Shown here in pieces: positions 59,201-64,000 of a DNA stretch of 64,000 nt. Source of the stretch: Saprospiraceae bacterium (lineage in GTDB: Bacteria; Bacteroidota; Bacteroidia; Chitinophagales; Saprospiraceae); contig JADJXD010000001.1 in assembly GCA_016715985.1 (NCBI GenBank), positions 1,426,001 to 1,490,000 on the forward strand. Reading direction: 5' to 3'. Below the pieces are notes generated by a model, which searched no databases, was not told the origin of the DNA, and worked only from the letters and a program-made list of their open reading frames with translations. Position 1 is the first letter of the stretch. Each line of letters begins with the position of its first letter. The position numbers and the translations under genes are program-made.

Positions 59201-60098
59201 CAACCTGCTGATTACCGCAGGCAGTGCCAAACTGTGTTCCAGCCAAAGGAGATTGTGTTATGGTCACAGAACCACAACCACCACTTGTAACTACACTTCC
59301 AGTTAAGTCAGGAACCAAACCATAACACACACCTACTTCCGTAAACACATTCTGGTTTGGTGCACAAGTAACTATTGCGATAGGAGCTGTTACAGTGTAA
59401 GGCTCTAAAGCAGCACTTACTGATTGTGCCTGATTGGCCGGATTAACGACACTGGACATACTCAAATTACCTGCGGGCAGAAGTGCATTAGCAACCGGAT
59501 TAAAAATAACTGTTTTTATACCTGAAGGATCATTTGTAACACCTCCTAAACTGGTGATACTAGTTCCCGCAGTATTATTTGTATAATTTATTGCTGTAGT
59601 AAATGGCCCGCCGCATGTAGGCCAGTTAGTAAAAGTTACGGCGAATGAAATATTTCCACTACCATCATCACAGGCACAAACTTCACTTATCTCTATCGGG
59701 CCACTTACATTAACTGTTTCAGAAGCAGAACAACTGCCATCTAATGTCACTGAATATAATGTTGAAAAAACAGGTGACACAATAATCGATTGAGTGGTTG
59801 CACCTGTTGACCACAAGTACGAACCTGCCTGATCAGCAGTGAGTGTTGTAGAACACCCCTGAGATACATTCAGATTTCCAGATATCGTGACGGGGCACTG
59901 AGAAAATGCTCCTGAAACTGAAAATCCAAAAATAAAAAATACCAACATCAGACTTTTGATTGACCATTTAGTTGTGGTATTATTAATGAGATCGAGGTTA
60001 AATTTACGGTTTGTACTGTTGTTCATGGTGTTTTGAGTTAAATTCAATAAAATATTTTGTTTTCTTAATTGAGTGTTGTTATGGTAATAATTCTTCAT
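41247..60098 (-). CDS. Giant secreted HYR-repeat protein with dockerin, cohesin-like and T9SS domains (6283 aa)
   Basis: The signal peptide hydrophobic core is SLMLVFFIFGFSVSGAFSQ (about 50-68), after an unusually long N-region; the in-frame ATG at codon 25 (60026) is an equally good start. Residues about 400-745 hold four to five 82-residue repeats (ITDACGRTV, TYRYTACDGTTTADWTYTYT). Then come dozens of HYR/Ig-like modules (DNC, TCTVTVTD types), including 3.6 copies of a 257-residue unit at about 3023-3961. Near the C-terminus are a CarboxypepD_reg-like region, a dockerin (about 5938-5992; DANNNGRVTAADLTELRKLI), a cohesin-like domain (about 6058-6184; GEVVTIPVLSSN, GYQFTLGLNG), and a T9SS sorting domain (about 6201-6283; LFQNEPNPFRGMTTVSYYLP, GVYYYKLESG, KKMILVE). 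It is very probably a surface or matrix adhesin exported by T9SS. No enzyme motif is visible. Confidence 0.95.
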   Translation of the reverse strand: MKNYYHNNTQLRKQNILLNLTQNTMNNSTNRKFNLDLINNTTTKWSIKSLMLVFFIFGFSVSGAFSQCPVTISGNLNVSQGCSTTLTADQAGSYLWSTGATTQSIIVSPVFSTLYSVTLDGSCSASETVNVSGPIEISEVCACDDGSGNISFAVTFTNWPTCGGPFTTAINYTNNTAGTSITSLGGVTNDPSGIKTVIFNPVANALLPAGNLSMSSVVNPANQAQSVSAALEPYTVTAPIAIVTCAPNQNVFTEVGVCYGLVPDLTGSVVTSGGCGSVTITQSPLAGTQFGTACGNQQVVTITVMNSGCGTTVTCNATLTLVDDQDPVITTAASTSATVSCPSETDTPPALPVVTDNCAGIVSPGAPVISDLPTCNGSRTYTYTYDDGCGNDIVWVFTYNVVYSGGLTAPAAGTATVSCPSGATDPGAPASITDACGRTVNAVLVGSTSTPDPVTCEGTVVWTYRYTACDGTTTADWTYTYTVDYSGALTAPANGSGTVSCPSDATDPGAPAPITDACGRTVSAVLVGSTSTPDPVTCEGTVVWTYRYTACDGTTTADWTYTYTVDYSGPLGAPAPGLSTVSCPSQATDPGAPTNINDFCGRPISAQFVSRTPATGPDCEGTVVYLFRYTACDGITTVDWTYTYTIDYSGGLTAPDNTTASADCLADITAPQAPVNISDACGRTVIPAFIGVTDSPDPLTCNGTRVYLYRYTACDGTTTADWTHTVTLSAPAVELIVPTNTTEAACLSQAAIDAAYSLWISGVTYNGGCNSSISDDSAGPPDACGGDVTVTWTVSSDCEVDVVESATFTVSPCIYTGSIALTTAGIKCEGTNFDLTFTSTGLNGPFTIVVNGTTYNNVSDGGSISVSGTSPTTTYELTSITDVNGCEITGSPISSVVVDLNVVPTVVVDELTEYCVMAVLTHSAVITPAAPAHGSYGYTWCAFASNDCTGTCFGSFLPNANVASPTRMWDTSSPNRSVSLNVTTPGCANAADCEAFSIVPDPIAPVITRDPNTSPACPDITLTVTVTAGTGGTGTCVDEYRYSTDNGANWTAWSATVPSFTSVIGTNLVESRRNCDALGCNSNVNQVSWIIEDVTPPMLVGTLPSDETGLNLCFANIPVGPTEEFIEALYTDNCGDVIVTKSGTPSGDNCSWTVIYTYEIEDEYGNSAPDFLLTYSGGDSEPPMLTGTLPGGNLGNVCESSAPAAPSEADIAALYTDNCGGIVVTLLGPSGSTDGCTWERTYTYSVVDGCGIAAPNAVVTYTGTDTGAPTGSAPDGTSNINACYIDDSTVPIGTPSFDATAAAAGYTDLCGSPVSATLTGTTVSGNNCGWTVTYTFSVSDGCSNTLPGQTIVHTGSDQTIPVITLTGPASVNLCEGATYADLGATASDNCFGDISGDIVVDASAINNNVPGVYTVTYNVSDLCSNNAVEVSRQVTVQANPTFGFSAQASPGGTVQTGNNNSGNATITVDFCAGENLILNNFTRSGNNVGFLEKLNSTGNTTSNAVPVPANRAQTNISPAAAPAFFNLPPYPNYNLSSGSFGSITQTFTPYIDLDNSGTFTPGDCLGDTITLVYNIYAIPNVSADPKTICSGESTDLTVNNPNAVPGATFTWTASYGAVTGGSGAGSGSFGAGAISETLVNITPAPIDVTYTITPVGPSPRNCEGTPIMVVVTVRPALMISCPDSETTGPCFGSSDFGTWLSSFTFSGGFNATGGFDNSPTAPDNCGGSEEVTYIVSDDCGVELNCTRTFTILDAPAVVLTCPSNLTVAANLTQAAINTAFTDWINDASVSGGCGTSLVMNNAGAAPDRCVGGTVTVTFTVTSDCEADVTCERTFTVPPSTLDAQISGMASICTGGSLFLNGNPSGGNAPYTHAWSVLGTSTGSGTFGTPTMSGTPFTANTPGTIDILYVVTDASGCTSSSTATLFVPAECNYEFTINDPCVCNNDAQVNADNGTFMELVVVTGPNGAVLPAGQIWTINSVFGAYSASPLNEEFIPGPQGAPLATGQVFAYCANPAGCLVYNSAAGTQLNAPFGSYYLSFAHVDQEGYTMTVEGPAVAGDLNNTILNVSNVCFYPALSIVAPTVACDTDGPITFQGIPNAVTAASSPYFAGDATFVGGQPPYSYAAQAGLTNTGNGAATFDPGVAGFGSHVISYSFEGNPAPNSSSPGCWSAVEFTFDVKATLTLTANVVNEGCEGVANGLIDLTVTPSGAIDPALYTFIWSNGATTEDINGLATGNYSVTVTHPDACTQVASYFVNAIPNPTPVLVVSGNGQFTIPQCVPAGPIIFQGTVLDCDITSASSAFLIGSRLSIVGVPGLIPFPTYVDTEDGFAYFEFTGIVPPGQYLAFVTYNDGVNSVTVDVLLQVLQDPDSENPEITCDAAIVANVDVDACNSEQTLILPAVSDNCPAAGIVITYGVVNPDNSYSGPFASTATSYVFNVGNSTIIWQATDAAGNFSTCVQNVTITDNIDPVITCATGSPFTRDNTNGECGYIADDDEFDAIATDNCPGVVVTHNYAAWGNANSLAGATFPVGTTTVVWTATDINGNTTTCEIEITVNDTENPVFVNCPNTTFTIGADADCNNGVIWSIPIATDNCDGVVVTQTGGPILGSQLVPGTYMIQYTASDAATPPNTAVCNFTINVVDDSDPLLVCLPSFTIGTDDGVCSWTSEVGELNPLLSVDNCPNQVLTYVISGATVGNGTGAVPVTEFNLGVTTVIYVLTDENNNAVTCTFDITVIDDEAPVIVNCGNPLFSGTDGPFANTTGDCSRTLNGGLVVTENCDLAPTVQMLVENPDGTLTLVNWVQTPNTLNYTITHTFQVGVSTYTIVATDSNGNSSVCVWQMVVNDTETPELTCPAGSPFTRANTTGVCGYTAVGTEFDATATDNCPDYTLSHNYYSWANPTSLAGATFPIGTTNVTWTVTDASGNATNCTITVIVTDSELPVANCQPQIDAVLDGDGLAQIVVSNIELGSTDNCGIASYAISRVGGTFGPSLYVTCADLPPNGSDVIVTLRVTDTAGNTNICTTTVDVYDLEIPNAECRDTTIYVDAAGDASITAAELDGGSSDNCSITSLAINVSDFTCANIGDNNVTLTVTDLVGNIGVCVSTVTVRDTIRPTFTCPAPVVVESCEDVVPDLVALVTDAADNCAVATILQNPVAGGVIGVTDGSGFLVTITVTDVNGNTRTCDVSVTVMDETPPVAICQPQMDAVLDGDGLFQITTAMLNIESYDDCGGVVSLAISRDGTNFVPSFLVSCTDIVVPTTNVVTGTLLVTDLAGNTATCTTIINVLDLEIPNAECRDTTIYVDAAGDASITAAELDGGSSDNCSITSLVINVSDFTCANIGDNNVTLTVTDFVGNIGVCVSTVTVRDTIRPTFTCPAPVVVESCEDVVPDLVALVTDAADNCAVATILQNPVAGGVIGVTDGSGFLVTITVTDVNGNTRTCDVSVTVMDETPPVAICQPQMDAVLDGDGLFQITTAMLNIESYDDCGGVVSLSISRDGTNFVPSFLVSCTDIVVPTTNVVTGTLLVTDLAGNTATCTTVINVLDLEIPNAECRDTTIYVDAAGDASITAAELDGGSSDNCSITSLVINVSDFTCANIGDNNVTLTVTDFVGNIGVCVSTVTVRDTIRPTFTCPAPVVVESCEDVVPDLVALVTDAADNCAVATILQNPVAGGVIGVTDGSGFLVTITVTDVNGNTRTCDVSVTVMDETPPVAICQPQMDAVLDGDGLFQITTAMLNIESYDDCGGVVSLAISRDGTNFVPSFLVNCTDIVVGTTNVVTGTLLVTDLSGNTATCTTVINVLDLEMPNAECRDTTIYVDAAGDASITAAELDGGSSDNCSITSLAINVSDFTCVNIGDNSVTLTVTDFIGNIGVCVSTVTVRDTIRPTFTCPADFVASSCNNVVPDLVALVTDAADNCGVATITQNPVAGSVIGQTDGSSFLVTITVTDVNGNTRTCNVSVSIEDTTPPVFVNCPVEGYITDVFTNDCVTGANWSIPVATDDCGVISITQTEGPTRGTLIAPGMYMIEYTATDANDNTTTCSFMVDVLDTERPVIVCPDNIVTGNDDGECGAIVEFVVEVNDNCELTFGQDLSINQNASQAIVDAIDCPSPSLVNHARLFDLSGVTGDVTLSEITFGVRQSLMSGANVTVNVYSIVDGLALATANLNLVETQVFAIPANTNNQLFNLNSTAVITDGNSIVLEVITPGNPQFVMGYNYDAQTGPSYIKNSICGAPEYANLVTLGFTNFAVVLSAIGQTQGEADLQQIAGLPSGSFFPVGTTINTFVLTDNAGNTSSCSFSVTVEDREGPAFTCPGAMNVAGCAGVVPSVITGLTGTDNCDGIVTFTQNPVAGTLFGPDPGDMILVTVTATDVVGNTTTCTVELTIIDTEMPYFVNCPQNQLVYSNDPDLCSATVNWSIPVAMDNCTNVMAPTQIVQTMGSAPGSVFPVGGPYTIEYTATDEDGNSMTCQWTFIVVDTQEPEILVGKPQNETVGCDNVPAPLVLNPNDVEDNCTPNPTIAFVQQSTQSPNQALCAHYDYTLTNIWTVTDAAGNAQVWNQVVTVVDTVAPAITLPVNVTVECNGQYVTKSFVCNPATGMYAPTAANVMVNGVNTGIATALDNCAPTQFICIEFTEVFEPGTCGFTGLIRRTWTATDPCGNRSTGVQLITIVDTTPPVFTCQDITVNLDATGNVTIGAGQIIVGGIAAVTENCSAPGDITFQMSQTQFTCANIGVNQVMLIVTDDCGNSAACLANVTVRDVTPPVIACPANVTISLAPGDCRGYISNGANATDNCSSTITYSPSISQPFEIGVTTVTATATDAGGNTSTCTFTVTVIEFIPVSNSMTCNNALNLSLDGNCEAVINADMILEGSNYRCYEKYCIEIATAAGLPHANFFTLADVGKTFTVRITDCLGDGNNCWGYVTVEEKLIPEIECPDDLTVSCAQDLNARNAQGRLITGEARLITCEPGSVITYSDNFVDNGQCGTPRGVVFRTWVVTDLDGNSASCVQTLTISSLNLNDIVWPADKDFADALECNDVALNPLLTTPAFTGWPTLNGIQVNRSGNLCMVSVNVSDELYDVCPGSYEILRTWKVRNMCLPLSSTNPLTHVQIIKVLDTEGPKIATCPEDITISTDAWGCLGGTFLPIPEKIEDLCSNVSFKAVLFGSGKVTVTGSIAAGNLRVQLTQLPKGTHVVRYEFSDECGNVTACNFTVTVRDLVAPIAISKQDIVIGLTPGFDADGIQDAQAKLFAESVDNGSFDNCSGVRLEVRRAIGPDCGNEGAVVNPTTGLRHNNNRTFSNRVNLPNYSPNDTDGGEFVKFCCEDLDAIVVDANGDGLIDELDRGYHEVILRVWDDGNMNGIIGDAGDNWSEIWSYVKVEAKVPPVIVCPDDATIHCDWAIETRTTSTSIAGIDFSKTGLPTAYGVCSNPNITFQDVLQLNQCGIGIINRTFTISDMGTTRQCVQRITVAQSTSQQEWVVTPPSASIPEVGCDGPTEAQIKANQPTWVSGPCDVIGVSHKVLEFEFEDGVCKKWVVEYKLVNWCDNEERGPYTKQFVYKDPTPPVIEMCRDTMFAVDANCELVGLTLTKRATDAGGCINDGWIKWVIVVDLWADGTPDYEWSSFLPVGNDVNNANTGNFAAIQDNNGNGIKDIYVAPTVNGGTVSIRIPEPIVGKMSNHKITWKATDGCHNYVTCHEDFMVVDKKAPTPVCVPLSTALMADPDGSGPMVPMVELWAIDFNVKSTDNCTEEEELLYTFDQTAPQVEDKVVFTRLINIDIPHYFDKTGGLLRFPADMTNAQQRAIVEKYLRGEENSAGNGVIQLWNPATRSSAKVWTDRELEEGTNKGEAQVMMSVWDKKFNTDFCWTSLKLICTTCPGGETANISGSARTELNQGVNGVEVQFESILPEFPRTYTTNQTGTYSMNLMTDFDYGVSAKKDGNYLEGVSTLDLVMIQRHILGLESLNSAYKVIAADANNNGRVTAADLTELRKLILGVTNALPNQTSWRFPVKDQILELSNPFPYTEQISVSPLLVDVTGQDFVAVKIGDVNGSASVSVQDAQLESRSSKALKLEIEDRAVKAGEVVTIPVLSSNYADVYGYQFTLGLNGAEFAGITAGAINVTDQNVGVLRADQVTMSYASGELQSADINEVLFTIIVKATRATTISEILQLNSEVTKTESYVGTAMEINNVTLGVRTAPIAGEEEGVAELFQNEPNPFRGMTTVSYYLPENASTVLTVFDVTGKVVAIRKADAVKGMNAETFTMDQLGASGVYYYKLESGEFNAVKKMILVE
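48215..51030 (-). repeat. 771-bp tandem repeat (about 3.6 copies) inside the giant gene
   Basis: Repeat phases begin at about 48259, 49030, 49801 and 50572, exactly 771 bp (257 codons) apart. Copies 2 and 3 are almost identical base for base, and the outer copies differ at scattered, mostly silent sites. Each unit encodes three beta-sandwich modules: one around AICQPQMDAVLDGDGLFQIT, one around NAECRDTTIYVDAAGDASIT, and one around PTFTCPAPVVVESCEDVVPD. Confidence 0.93.
57870..58890 (-). repeat. 246-bp tandem repeats near the N-terminus of the giant gene
   Basis: A unit of 82 codons (motifs CGRTV, CEGTVVWTYRYTACDGTT, DWTYTYTVDYSG) repeats four to five times. Two copies are nearly identical in DNA (for example around 58465 and 58711, 246 bp apart); the outer copies have diverged. 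Confidence 0.88.
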
Positions 60099-60662
60099 GC
60101 GTTTTGACTTTTTAAATTTAAAAATGGGTGTTTTAAATGAAGGGGGAATTTATCTTTGTTATACCATAAAGGTGGTATATCCGGTTCTTTTATGATTAAA
60201 CCTGAAACAGGTGTAGATTTTAAACTTAAGAATGATAATCTAACTTGACAAAAACGGGTCCAATCAGAAAAGGACACCAGAAAGTTTGAATAATTCACTT
60301 TTAACCTTTCTGACAAACATTTTGGAAGTGTTGCCAGTAGAGTCAGAATGTTGTAAAATAGTGTTAAGTGTATAAGTTTAATGCTCATAAAGGATTATAA
60401 ATCAAGTTATTAAATACAAAATTCGTTAATTCAGAACATGGATCATTTAAATAATTATTATTGTAATTAATCTAAATGTCCCTAAAAACAGTGCAAATAT
60501 GTTGAATTAATCAGCTTGACAGAAGTTTTATTAAGAGTAATTTAAGAAAAAAAAATGAATGGATTTTATATTAAATAAAGCTTTTATATATAAACTACCT
60601 GAATGGTATTAGATATTATAAAAACTGATATACAGTAAGCTATATATTTTTAAAATTATCAA
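60099..60662. other. Upstream region of the giant gene, no gene called
   Basis: 564 bp of AT-rich sequence between the LytTR regulator and the giant gene, which should contain the giant gene's promoter. I find no clean TAnnTTTG box. A 97-codon frame at 60095-60388 ends with an ATGA overlap on the giant gene start, but has no recognisable features and is not called. Confidence 0.5.
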
Positions 60663-61424
60663 TTAAATTAATTTTTTTAATTGTTTGTAGCGATTGTGAA
60701 TTTCAAGTCGTTTCCTTCTGGATATTTTGACAAATTCGTCCTGAAACAGCTCAAAATTAAAAACGTCCTGAGGATAAGTACCATAATCTTTAATATTCAA
60801 TAGATTTACCAGAAAGCTTCGGTGTGTCCTGAAAAAAACAGAAATACCCAAAATTTCTTCCAATTCTCCTAAACTTTTTAAAATAGCAACTTTTTTCTTT
60901 TCACCGGAATTATCCGTATAAACTATATTAGCTATTTCACCATTTGCTTCAAAATATAAAACATGAGTATATTTTATCGCTCGTGGATTCCCGTTATTTT
61001 TTTTCAAAAGAACACCTGTCCCGGCTATCTGAAGCAACCCGTTACTTTCTGCTAAACTTATGTGTTCAGATAATTTATTTATCAAAACATTTAAATTTGT
61101 GCATAAAATAAAAATATCCCTGACTGAACAGGGTAAAAACAAAACGGGCAGATTCGAATCGTACAAGACATTATTTCCTTGTTGTTCGACAGAAGAAACA
61201 CCTGTAGCAAAAACTATAATATTAGATTTTGTCCTGATATTTTGCTGAATATAATTTTCATTTGACGTTACGATTATATCAGTAACCCGGTAAGTCATGT
61301 CTGATGAAATGGGTAATATTTCAATATCCCAATGAAAATCAAACTTCTCCTTAAATTCCAGAAACTTTAAATAAAATTGTTTGAGCTCTTCAATATTATC
61401 ATCCGGCAGTAGAAATCGTGGCAT
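60663..61424 (-). CDS. Orphan LytTR-domain transcription regulator
   Basis: 253 residues. The C-terminal 100 or so residues are a LytTR DNA-binding domain (HVLYFEANGEIANIVYTDNS, VFFRTHRSFLVNLLNIKDYG, VKISRRKRLEIHNRY). The N-terminal 140 residues have alternating hydrophobic strands and helices of receiver-like length, but lack the usual acidic pocket and a clear phospho-acceptor aspartate. It is either a degenerate receiver or another sensory domain. No kinase gene is adjacent. It lies directly upstream of the giant HYR gene on the same strand, so it may control that gene; this is inferred from position alone. Confidence 0.85.
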   Translation of the reverse strand: MPRFLLPDDNIEELKQFYLKFLEFKEKFDFHWDIEILPISSDMTYRVTDIIVTSNENYIQQNIRTKSNIIVFATGVSSVEQQGNNVLYDSNLPVLFLPCSVRDIFILCTNLNVLINKLSEHISLAESNGLLQIAGTGVLLKKNNGNPRAIKYTHVLYFEANGEIANIVYTDNSGEKKKVAILKSLGELEEILGISVFFRTHRSFLVNLLNIKDYGTYPQDVFNFELFQDEFVKISRRKRLEIHNRYKQLKKLI

Positions 61425-62053
61425 ATTATTTTCAAGTATTTTAAGTATATCGTAGTAAATCTTATTCCCAAATTTTTAATTGGAAAAACGAAATTAATTA
61501 AAAATTCACATATGGATTATATTTTTAATAAAAAGTAATAATATTTTAATAATCAGCTTCTAAATCTTTTATAATTCATGGCTTTGAACACAAGAGATAA
61601 ATAGATTAAGGATATCAAATCAATAATTCTGTCCTTACCAGGCTCAGCAGGAAAAATTGCTAAAATATTCTCATATGATAAGGTATTTCCAAAAAGCACC
61701 TATATTCAAATTTGAATACTTTTTTTAAAACATAACTTTTTGTAATACCTGACATGTATTTATTCAAGTGTGTAGTACATATTGCACTGCCCATAAAATT
61801 TAAATTCAATTGAAATATACCAATTTTCTATCCCGCCACCCCTGCCCGACTCTGTGGGCAGGCGGACCTGCCCGCTTCGGAGCAGGCGGGCCTGCCTGTC
61901 TACGAAGTCAGGCGGGCTCATTCCTTAAAGGGACGACCTTCACACATTATAACTTTTGGCAATAAAATGTGTAATCTATTATACACACTTTATTAACATC
62001 ATTTTGATTTATTGCAATTATTTATGTATTTTGCTTCCCTAAAAATCAGAATC
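61425..62053. other. Gene-free region between the LytTR gene and glgB
   Basis: 629 bp divergent intergenic region. It is AT-rich except for the GC-rich palindromic block at 61831-61918. No small gene is evident. Promoters of both flanking genes must lie here, but no strong consensus was recognised. Confidence 0.6.
61831..61918. repeat. GC-rich palindromic repeat block
   Basis: Consecutive short palindromes on CCTGCC/GGCAGG cores: CCTGCCCGAC...GTGGGCAGG (61841-61862), then CCTGCCCGCTTCGGAGCAGG and CCTGCCTGTCTACGAAGTCAGG. Composition contrasts sharply with the flanks. It resembles dispersed Bacteroidota intergenic repeats rather than a terminator. Confidence 0.85.
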
Positions 62054-64000
62054 ATGAATTCATCAAAAGTCATTTCCCACACCTTACTATCAGACTTTGA
62101 CATTTACCTCTTCAGATCCGGTAAGCATTACAGAATATATGAAAAAATGGGCTCACATCTCATCAACGTACATGGAGTGGAAGGTTGCTATTTTGCTGTT
62201 TATGCTCCGATGGCAGAAAAGCTAAGTGTGGTGGGTGACTTTAATCACTGGAAAGGCGATGAACATATACTTTTCCCTAGATGGGATGGGTCCGGCATCT
62301 GGGAAGGATTTATTCCGGGTGTCCAAAAAGGAATGGTATATAAATACAGAATACAGCCTTACAATTTTGGCAGAATCAGAATGAAAGCTGACCCTTATGC
62401 CATCAAAGCTGAAAAGCCACCCCTTTCGGGGTCTGTCGTCTGGAAATCAGAATATAAATGGAATGACGATGCATGGATGAAAAAAAGAGTGACCAAAAAC
62501 GGCATTCATCAACCACATTCTGTCTATGAAATGCATTTTGGATCCTGGATGAGGCATAAATACGACAACAGGTCTTTAAGTTATATTGAAATGGCTGACA
62601 AACTGGTTTCTTACATTACAGAGATGGGCTATACGCATGTAGAGTTTATGCCCCTTGCAGAACATCCTTACGAACCATCCTGGGGATATCAGGTGACAGG
62701 ATTTTTTGCCGCTTCGTCGCGATTTGGTCATCCGGAAGAGTTAATGTTGTTAATTGACAAATTACATCAGGCTGATATAGGTGTTATTATGGATTGGGTC
62801 CCAGCTCATTTTCCATCAGATGATTTTGCATTGGCAACTTTTGACGGGTCGTGTGTATATGAACATCCGGACAGACGCAAAGGATTTCATCCGGACTGGA
62901 ATACACTTATATTCAATTTTGAACGCAGCGAAATCAGGAGTTTCCTTATCAGCAATGCATTTTTCTGGTTAGAGAAATTTCATATTGACGGATTGAGAGT
63001 GGATGCTGTATCTTCGATTGCTTATCTGGACTATTCCCGCAAAGAAGGAGAGTGGGAACCCAATCAGTACGGAGGAAGAGAGAATCTGGATGCGATTTCC
63101 TTTTTGCAGGAATTCAATACAGCTGTCTATGGAGAATTTCCGGGAGTACAGACCATCGCTGAAGAATCCACAGACTATCCGATGGTGTCAAGACCGGTTT
63201 ATCAGGGTGGGCTTGGATTTGGTATGAAATGGATGATGGGTTGGATGCATGATACACTCAATTATTTCAAAAGAGAATTTGAGTATCGGAAATTTCATCA
63301 GAATGATATTACTTTCAGCATTATGTATGCTTTTTCAGAAAATTTTATGCTGGCACTGTCTCATGATGAAGTGGTACATGGCAAATCTTCATTGGTTGGA
63401 AAGATGTCCGGTGATGCATGGCAGAAATTTGCCAATCTGAGAACTCTGTACGGTTATATGTTTACACATCCCGGCACTAAATTGCTCTTTATGGGTAATG
63501 ATATAGGTCCATACACAGAATGGAATTTTAAATCAGAAGTCCCATGGGAGTTACTGGAATTTGCACCTCATAAAGGATTGAACAATACGGTGAAGACACT
63601 TAATAAACTTTATCGAAGTGAAAAGGCATTGTATCACTTTAATTTCAGTCCGGATGGATATGAATGGTTAGACGCAGGGGATAGAGTCAATTCGATATTG
63701 TCGTATTACCGAAAATCAGATCAGCCGAATGATAAACTGATGATCATCCACAATCTGAATGTGACTCCACATAAAGGGTACAAGTTCGGATTATCGGAAA
63801 AAGAAAATTATACACTCATCTTTAATTCTGATGAGAAACAGTTTCATGGTAGTAATTATGAGATCAGAACTAATATCAAGTCTATAAAACAGGAATGGCA
63901 CGGTAAAAACTATATGCTGGAACTCGATATACCTCCTTTGTGTACATTGATATACAAAATTGTGACAGTAAAGAAAAAATCATCCACTGTCTCCGGAAGA
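62054..64000 (+). CDS. glgB: 1,4-alpha-glucan branching enzyme GlgB (3' end beyond window)
   Basis: 649 codons are present with no stop, so only the extreme C-terminus can be missing. An N-terminal CBM48 domain (GCYFAVYAPMAEKLSVVGDF followed by NHWKGDEH) precedes the GH13 barrel. The GH13 barrel motifs are GYTHVEFMPLAEHP, WGYQVTGFFAASSRFG and MDWVPAHFPSD. Catalytic residues are D317 (nucleophile, GLRVDAV), E370 (acid/base, TIAEEST) and D438 (LSHDEVVHGKSSL). The C-terminal beta domain follows (about 560 on). It makes alpha-1,6 branches in glycogen in the cytoplasm. The start at 62054 is preceded by a short AT-rich leader. Other glycogen genes may follow outside the window. Confidence 0.96.
   Translation, partial: MNSSKVISHTLLSDFDIYLFRSGKHYRIYEKMGSHLINVHGVEGCYFAVYAPMAEKLSVVGDFNHWKGDEHILFPRWDGSGIWEGFIPGVQKGMVYKYRIQPYNFGRIRMKADPYAIKAEKPPLSGSVVWKSEYKWNDDAWMKKRVTKNGIHQPHSVYEMHFGSWMRHKYDNRSLSYIEMADKLVSYITEMGYTHVEFMPLAEHPYEPSWGYQVTGFFAASSRFGHPEELMLLIDKLHQADIGVIMDWVPAHFPSDDFALATFDGSCVYEHPDRRKGFHPDWNTLIFNFERSEIRSFLISNAFFWLEKFHIDGLRVDAVSSIAYLDYSRKEGEWEPNQYGGRENLDAISFLQEFNTAVYGEFPGVQTIAEESTDYPMVSRPVYQGGLGFGMKWMMGWMHDTLNYFKREFEYRKFHQNDITFSIMYAFSENFMLALSHDEVVHGKSSLVGKMSGDAWQKFANLRTLYGYMFTHPGTKLLFMGNDIGPYTEWNFKSEVPWELLEFAPHKGLNNTVKTLNKLYRSEKALYHFNFSPDGYEWLDAGDRVNSILSYYRKSDQPNDKLMIIHNLNVTPHKGYKFGLSEKENYTLIFNSDEKQFHGSNYEIRTNIKSIKQEWHGKNYMLELDIPPLCTLIYKIVTVKKKSSTVSGR

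Noticed and set aside
60095..60388. 97-codon minus-strand frame with ATGA overlap on the giant gene
   Set aside because: No signal peptide, domain or promoter is visible and composition is like the intergenic DNA; it remains possible but unsupported.

Overview
The window looks like a chromosomal segment of a Bacteroidota member, most plausibly a Saprospiraceae-type bacterium; the genus cannot be read from the sequence. The evidence is AT-rich DNA, very large secreted proteins built from HYR, PKD and Ig-like modules, type IX secretion (T9SS) sorting tails, a fused lpxC-fabZ gene, a LytS/LytTR two-component pair with a Reg_prop sensor, and Bacteroidota-type promoters (TAnnTTTG at -7, TTTG or TTG near -33).

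Layout. 1-8058 (minus): two secreted modular proteins in tandem, a LamG/Ig-like protein followed by a giant propeller/PKD/HYR protein that runs off the left edge. 8536-12215 (minus): Reg_prop histidine kinase and LytTR response regulator with a 4-nt overlap. 12489-15942 (plus): T9SS-exported M43 metalloprotease, YfcC-family transporter and EI24/CysZ-like membrane protein. 15943-17013: gene-free, packed with short repeats. 17014-20568: an unknown membrane-anchored protein and a convergent CHAT-domain lipoprotein. 20678-22171 (minus): a two-gene unit encoding a DnaQ-type exonuclease homologue and a HemC homologue, both lacking key catalytic residues. 22283-26140 (plus): lipid A genes lpxD, lpxC-fabZ and lpxA plus an ABC ATPase. 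26350-37495: M16 peptidase, MATE exporter, GT-C-like membrane protein, S9 oligopeptidase, ZIP metal transporter and DEAD-box RNA helicase, punctuated by clear terminators. 37561-39054 (minus): a short-form pyruvate kinase.

39253-41168 (minus): a group II intron of class C type whose maturase gene carries three single-base frameshifts. It sits directly behind the intrinsic terminator of the next gene, as expected for this class. 41247-60098 (minus): a 6283-residue secreted HYR-repeat protein with nearly identical 771-bp internal repeats, ending in dockerin, cohesin-like and T9SS modules. 60663-61424 (minus): an orphan LytTR regulator upstream of it. 62054-64000 (plus): glgB, cut by the right edge.

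No tRNA, rRNA, CRISPR array or prophage was seen. The most unusual signals are the pair of adjacent probable pseudoenzymes, the palindromic intergenic element whose two copies differ by compensatory stem changes, and the terminator-linked group II intron.
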